A stretch of 35,353 bases of DNA from a virus: IMG/VR virus record IMGVR_UViG_3300046780_000147, positions 1 through 35,353 of that record; one strand, 5' to 3'. The stretch's first letter is position 1. Each line of letters starts with the position of its first letter. Positions 32,360 to 35,353 of this stretch are shown here, piece by piece. Under the pieces are notes generated by a model. That model did no database searches. It had not been told where the DNA came from and was given only the letters and a program-made list of their open reading frames with translations. The translations under genes and the position numbers were made by a program.

Positions 32360-32724
32360 GAGGCCACCCCGAGCGCGACGCGATGCAGGCGATCCAGATA
32401 CGGCTGTCGGCGTCTGGGGCTCGGACGTTCCGGAATAACGTCGGGACGTTCTACACCAAGGACGGCCGGCCAGTGCGCTGTGGGCTCTGCCCTGGCAGCA
32501 GTGACCTGATCGGGATTACGCCGGTGGTCATCACGCCTGAGATGGTCGGGAAGAAAGTCGGGCTATTCACCGCACTTGAAGTGAAGTCCCAACGGGGCCG
32601 CTCCTCGATCGAGCAGATCAATTTCCTCGGCATGGTGAAGTCGCTCGGCGGAATCGGTGCTGTGGTGCGGACGCCGGACGAAGCCGCCTACGTGCTGGTC
32701 GATCATGCCGTGGGGGCGCTGTGA
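32356..32724 (+). CDS. VRR-NUC domain nuclease
   Basis: 122 residues from GTG 32356; ATG 32383 is an alternative start. It shows the VRR-NUC pattern: RNNVGTFYTKDGRPVRCGLCPG then SSDLIGITP, and FTALEVKSQRGRSSIEQINFLGMVKSLGGIGAVVRTPDEA. The Asp of SSDLIG, the Glu and Lys of ALEVK, and the Gln of EQ are the expected PD-(D/E)XK-type catalytic residues. Stand-alone proteins of this size are structure-dependent nucleases in phages and partner SF2 helicases, as here (GTGA overlap). Confidence 0.88.
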   Translation: MRGHPERDAMQAIQIRLSASGARTFRNNVGTFYTKDGRPVRCGLCPGSSDLIGITPVVITPEMVGKKVGLFTALEVKSQRGRSSIEQINFLGMVKSLGGIGAVVRTPDEAAYVLVDHAVGAL

Positions 32725-32752
32725 CTTGGACCCTAGCCACCTCGGAGACCCT

Positions 32753-33022
32753 ATGACGGACGGTGCGGTCATTGCGATCACCACGGCAGTTGCGGGCGTC
32801 GTCACGGCGGCGATTACGGCGGCCACCAGCGTCATCCTCAAGCGCCTCGATACCAACAAGAATGAGGCGATTCAGGCGCGAGCCGTCGAGCACTCCGACG
32901 TGACTGCGAAACTGGACGACATTCACGCCGCCGTCAATTCTGGCGCTGACAAGGTGGCGGGGCAGGTCGCCCGCATGACTGGAGACCATCCGACAATGCC
33001 AGAGGAGCAGCCAACCAAATGA
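32753..33022 (+). CDS. Small membrane protein with helical tail (lysis-group candidate)
   Basis: 89 residues; GGAG lies six to seven bases before ATG 32753. One N-terminal hydrophobic stretch (VIAITTAVAGVVTAAITAATSVIL, about residues 5-28) is followed by a charged helix with KRLDTNKNEAIQARAVEHSDVTAKLDDIHAAV. This one-helix-plus-coil build is common in phage holin-like or spanin-like proteins, but the family is not recognised. It overlaps the next gene by four bases. Confidence 0.55.
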   Translation: MTDGAVIAITTAVAGVVTAAITAATSVILKRLDTNKNEAIQARAVEHSDVTAKLDDIHAAVNSGADKVAGQVARMTGDHPTMPEEQPTK

Positions 33023-33315
33023 GCGCATGGACGAAGAACGGCGAGCCGGTGGCCGCGATGCAGCTCTCGTGGGAGAACTGGAGTGCGCTCTGTGAACTGA
33101 TCGGCGTCGGACGCATCGAAGACGGCAAGCCGCAAGGGTGCTTTGTGGACGAGGCTGGGATGTCGACTCAGGCACAGACGCCCCGACTCGGCGTCCTCAC
33201 GCTCACTACGGGACTCGCCGTCGAGGGCGACTGGTTCGTCCGCGAGTCACCAGACCTCGTGGTGCTTGTGCGCGCGGCGGACTGGCCGGCAGGGTATCAG
33301 GCGGTCCCGGAGTGA
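33019..33315 (+). CDS. Small phage protein with AMQ...GDW motif
   Basis: 98 residues. It starts MSAWTKNGEPVAAMQLSWENW and has GDWFVRESPDLVVLVRAADWPAGYQAV at the end. The (V)-AMQ opening and terminal GDW-V------V---DF---Y--V strand pair are common to short phage proteins of unknown function. Coupled on both sides (ATGA, GTGA). Confidence 0.6.
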   Translation: MSAWTKNGEPVAAMQLSWENWSALCELIGVGRIEDGKPQGCFVDEAGMSTQAQTPRLGVLTLTTGLAVEGDWFVRESPDLVVLVRAADWPAGYQAVPE

Positions 33316-33758
33316 AAACGCTGACCCTGACCCGCACGGAGCGGAACGCCGATGGCACGTTCGGCCGGCTCACCGCGCCCGACTTCTCCTGCTTTACTCT
33401 TGAGGATGACTGGCGCGATAACGCGCCCGGCGTCTCCTGCATCCCCGAAGGGAAGTACTGGCTCAAGCGGACCATCTTCCTTAAGCACAACCTCCCCACG
33501 TTCGAGGTGACCGACGTACCGGGCCGCACCCGCATCCTGATTCACTCAGGCAATACCGAGGAAGACGTCGAGGGCTGCATCCTGGTCGGGCTCGTCCGGG
33601 GCGAGATCATGGTGGACCGCGACGAGGATACCGGCGCGTCCAAAGTCGTGAAGCAAGCCGTCCTCCGGAGCAAGGAAGCGCACGCTCGGTTCATGGAATA
33701 CCTCGAGGACGACAACGAGGCTATGCTGGTCATCGCGTGGGCGCCGGGGCTGCCATGA
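33312..33758 (+). CDS. DUF5675 family protein, probable lysis function
   Basis: 148 residues from GTG 33312. Family features are FSCFTLEDDWRDNAPGVSCIPEGKYWL, then FEVTDVPGRTRILIHSGNTEEDVEGCILVG, with conserved His, Ser/Gly/Asn and Cys residues in an IH-GN--ED--GCI-(V/P)G motif. The arrangement recalls L,D-transpeptidase-like folds; DUF5675 genes often sit in lysis cassettes, but the enzymatic activity is unproven. It is the only envelope-active candidate in this operon; no classical lysozyme or amidase was found in the window. Confidence 0.75.
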   Translation: MKTLTLTRTERNADGTFGRLTAPDFSCFTLEDDWRDNAPGVSCIPEGKYWLKRTIFLKHNLPTFEVTDVPGRTRILIHSGNTEEDVEGCILVGLVRGEIMVDRDEDTGASKVVKQAVLRSKEAHARFMEYLEDDNEAMLVIAWAPGLP

Positions 33759-33961
33759 TGGACCTCGGGCAAATCGGCCTCCTGCTCGGCATCATCTTCC
33801 AGACGATCGGCATCGGCGTCGTCGTGTTCAAGGCCGCTCATTGGGCGGGACATATTGACTCGGCGCTCGCGGCGCTAGATGGGAAGGTCGATGATCTCGT
33901 CCAACGATTTGAGCACCTGGAAGAGCGTTTTAACGCCCTCGAGCGGCGCGGTGGTCGCTAA
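33755..33961 (+). CDS. Small membrane plus coiled-coil protein
   Basis: 68 residues from ATG 33755 (or 33758). It has one transmembrane helix GLLLGIIFQTIGIGVVVF (about residues 8-25) and a heptad-like helix (ALAALDGKVDDLVQRFEHLEERFNALER). It is holin- or spanin-like in design. Its end overlaps the next gene in another frame. Confidence 0.6.
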   Translation: MMDLGQIGLLLGIIFQTIGIGVVVFKAAHWAGHIDSALAALDGKVDDLVQRFEHLEERFNALERRGGR

Positions 33962-34199
33962 CGAGGTTGGGTTCGGTCTGGTCATCGCGCAGTGGTTGGC
34001 CCTCGTGGCGCTCATCTTTCTGGAGGAGTACCATACCCGGCGTCGGGAGGCGGATAACAACCTGACCCGCGCCAGCAACCAGCGGCTACTTGAGGAAATC
34101 AGCGCGGCCCGCGACACGCAGCGGCTGGTGATTCAGGAGATACGGCAGCACTTCCCCCGGTTCCTTGAGGATCTACCCGAGGAGGAAACCTTCATATGA
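33951..34199 (+). CDS. Second small membrane plus coiled-coil protein
   Basis: 82 residues from GTG 33951, an 11-base overlap with the gene before it. An ATG at 33879 would extend it to 106 residues and an 83-base overlap. A transmembrane helix (VGFGLVIAQWLALVALIFL) is followed by a strongly charged helix (EEYHTRRREADNNLTRASNQRLLEEI) and an acidic end. With the previous gene it forms two adjacent one-helix-plus-coil proteins, perhaps a holin/spanin pair. The family is unknown. ATGA coupling leads to the next gene. Confidence 0.55.
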   Translation: MVANEVGFGLVIAQWLALVALIFLEEYHTRRREADNNLTRASNQRLLEEISAARDTQRLVIQEIRQHFPRFLEDLPEEETFI

Positions 34200-34453
34200 C
34201 CGACCCCATGATGGAGTCCGAACACGGCCCGCCGCTGCCCCACTGCTGGGGATTCGGCCCCGAGGAAACCGGCCGCATCCTGGCCGATCTCGTCTCCGGC
34301 GGCGAAGGCGCCACGCTCTACATCAAGCCGCACGGCGTCCCCGCGCAGATCATCGCGATCGTCAAGCCGGGGCCGGATACCGTGATCGCGTTCGATGGCG
34401 GCGGGGGCACGAACAACTCGCACCGCTGCCCGCCCTTCACGGATTGCCCGTGA
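34196..34453 (+). CDS. Hypothetical small soluble protein
   Basis: 85 residues. MTDPMMESEHGPPLPHCWGF is followed by a short helix (EETGRILADLVSGG) and strands with ATLYIKPHGVPAQIIAIVKPG, then a Gly-rich stretch and two Cys near the end. No family is recognised. It overlaps its neighbours by four bases on both sides, so it belongs to the same operon. Confidence 0.55.
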   Translation: MTDPMMESEHGPPLPHCWGFGPEETGRILADLVSGGEGATLYIKPHGVPAQIIAIVKPGPDTVIAFDGGGGTNNSHRCPPFTDCP

Positions 34454-35025
34454 GGGACCCGCACTGGTGGGTCGGGGAGTTGGCCCACTGGATCGGCGCA
34501 GTGCCGGTAATCTGGCTTGCCTCCCTCGAAATTCGCTATCAGATTCGGCGTCGATTCGAGGCGACCTGGGGAACGCGGCCTAGCCGCACCCACTGGCTGC
34601 TCGCCGCGGCCTTCGGCGTCAGTTTCGTGGCCGACAGCGCCGCCCACTGGGTCAGTCCCGACCTGATCGGCAACCTCTACCCGCTGGCGCAAGCGGGCCT
34701 GATCGCCTACGCGCTCCTGCCGCTGATGGCGGCCCTGAACGTCATCGGATTCCTGACCCTCGTCAGCCTCGCGGCCGTCTGGTTCGGCGCATCCGAGGGC
34801 CGTGACCTGACCCTGGTGACCGTGGCCGATCTGGCGATCTGCGCGATGGCCGCTCGGGTGCTGGCGCATGACCTGCTCGGCGCGGCGCTGGGCCTGAGTT
34901 TCGGCGTTGGCTTGATTGCCTGGTGGCTGTTCGCGTTGGAGCCCAGTTGGGGGAGCTGGGGCCTCTACCAATTGACGCGGGTAGTTGGCACGGCCATGTT
35001 CTGCGCGGCGGCGAGGGAGGCGTGA
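34450..35025 (+). CDS. Multi-pass membrane protein of unknown function
   Basis: 191 residues from GTG 34450 (GTGA overlap). About five hydrophobic segments are visible: GAVPVIWLASLEI, HWLLAAAFGVSFVADSAAHWV, LAQAGLIAYALLPLMAALNVIGFLTL, LVTVADLAICAMAARVL, and LGLSFGVGLIAWWLFAL. A basic RYQIRRRFEATWGTRPSR loop follows the first segment and is probably cytoplasmic. It is larger than ordinary holins. It may act in lysis timing, superinfection exclusion or membrane modification; the sequence does not decide. It is the last gene of the rightward operon in this window. Confidence 0.65.
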   Translation: MRDPHWWVGELAHWIGAVPVIWLASLEIRYQIRRRFEATWGTRPSRTHWLLAAAFGVSFVADSAAHWVSPDLIGNLYPLAQAGLIAYALLPLMAALNVIGFLTLVSLAAVWFGASEGRDLTLVTVADLAICAMAARVLAHDLLGAALGLSFGVGLIAWWLFALEPSWGSWGLYQLTRVVGTAMFCAAAREA

Positions 35026-35029
35026 CCTC

Positions 35030-35043
35030 TTGCGCGGACGCAA
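35030..35043. promoter_or_regulatory. Candidate operator 3 (perfect 14-bp palindrome arms)
   Basis: TTGCG-CGGA-CGCAA has perfect five-base inverted arms around four bases. It has the same length and half-sites as the two candidate operators beside the Cro-like gene. Its left arm forms the -35 box of the next promoter. Confidence 0.55.
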
Positions 35044-35058
35044 TCGCGCTTGTAAGAT
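35030..35058 (+). promoter_or_regulatory. TTGCG-class promoter of the second helicase gene
   Basis: TTGCGC (35030-35035), 17 bases, TAAGAT (35053-35058), then seven bases to ATG 35066. No ribosome binding site is present, so the message is likely leaderless. Same build as the promoters at 324 and 30498. Confidence 0.55.
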
Positions 35059-35065
35059 AGAAACC

Positions 35066-35353
35066 ATGACCTACGCTGACTATCTCGCCGATAAGCTTGC
35101 CCTTGATCCTCCTACGGGGCTTGCCGATCTACCGGACCTGCATCCTTCTCTATTCGACTGGCAACATGACGTGGTGCGATGGGCGCTTCGTCGGGGCCGC
35201 GCCGCGCTGTTCGAGGATTGCGGGCTCGGGAAAACCTTCCAGCAACTCGAATGGGCGCGCCACATCCCAGGGCCAGTCCTGATTCTCGCCCCGCTCGCCG
35301 TGGCGGAGCAGACCGTGGCAGAAGCCACGCGATTCGGGATTCCTGCGCTCCAC
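35066..35353 (+). CDS. Partial helicase-like protein (SNF2/DEAD type N-terminus)
   Basis: Only the first 96 residues are inside the window; the frame is open to the edge. MTYADYLADKL is followed by LHPSLFDWQHDVVRWALRRGRAALFEDCGLGKTFQQLEWARHI and PVLILAPLAVAEQTVAEATRF. F(E/A)DCGLGKT is the Walker A variant of SNF2-type helicases, and LILAPLAV--Q is motif Ia. In phages this N terminus usually belongs to long helicase proteins, some fused to methyltransferase or ParB-like domains; which form this is cannot be seen. Independent promoter upstream. Confidence 0.8.
   Translation, partial: MTYADYLADKLALDPPTGLADLPDLHPSLFDWQHDVVRWALRRGRAALFEDCGLGKTFQQLEWARHIPGPVLILAPLAVAEQTVAEATRFGIPALH

Noticed and set aside
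1-35353. tRNA genes, integrase or attachment sites
   Set aside because: No cloverleaf-like sequence with the usual T-loop signature and no tyrosine or serine recombinase motifs were found by reading; a dedicated scan could still find a divergent one.

Overview
The window is a GC-rich segment of a podovirus-type (short-tailed, tailed dsDNA) phage genome. I see no bacterial housekeeping gene, tRNA, rRNA, insertion sequence, CRISPR array, integrase or polymerase. Gene order and families match the T7-like virion plan in the form seen in Bordetella phage BPP-1 and its relatives. The order is terminase, head-tail connector (portal), Bbp19-like protein, scaffold, GP7-type capsid, Bbp16-like cement protein, tail tubular proteins, three to four internal (ejection) proteins ending in a 2350-residue giant, and a tail spike/fibre. 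No diversity-generating retroelement is visible. The host cannot be read directly. One phage protein carries an Ala-Gln-ending export signal like those common in Gemmatimonadota, which is only a weak hint.

Layout: (1) 1-358 is an AT-rich divergent control region with the first codons of a leftward gene at its left end. (2) 359-28894 is one long rightward late block in which most genes overlap by 1-8 bases: packaging (359-2952), portal to cement protein (3069-7680), and an accessory cassette of small membrane proteins, an exported lectin-like protein with its tandem paralogue, and a parallel beta-helix protein (7738-13751). The connector/tail tube, ejection proteins and tail spike follow (13751-28894). 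(3) 28902-28955 is a large hairpin between converging genes. (4) 28967-30417 holds two leftward genes, probably for recombination/DNA metabolism. (5) 30418-30531 is a divergent promoter/operator region. (6) 30532-35025 is a rightward operon: Cro-like regulator, SF2 helicase, VRR-NUC nuclease, then several small membrane/coiled-coil proteins and a DUF5675 protein that look like a lysis group, and a multi-pass membrane protein. (7) A second helicase-like gene starts at 35066 and runs off the window.

Regulation: three rightward genes (at 359, 30532 and 35066) are each preceded by the same arrangement: a TTGCGY -35 box, exactly 17 bases, a TATCTW/TAAGAT -10 box, then the ATG only 5-7 bases later. 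This predicts leaderless transcripts. A 14-bp dyad of the form TTGCN-N4-NGYAA occurs twice in the divergent region beside the Cro-like gene and once, as a perfect palindrome, at the promoter at 35 kb. It is a good candidate operator for that regulator. All functions are assigned from recognised sequence patterns; no database search was run.
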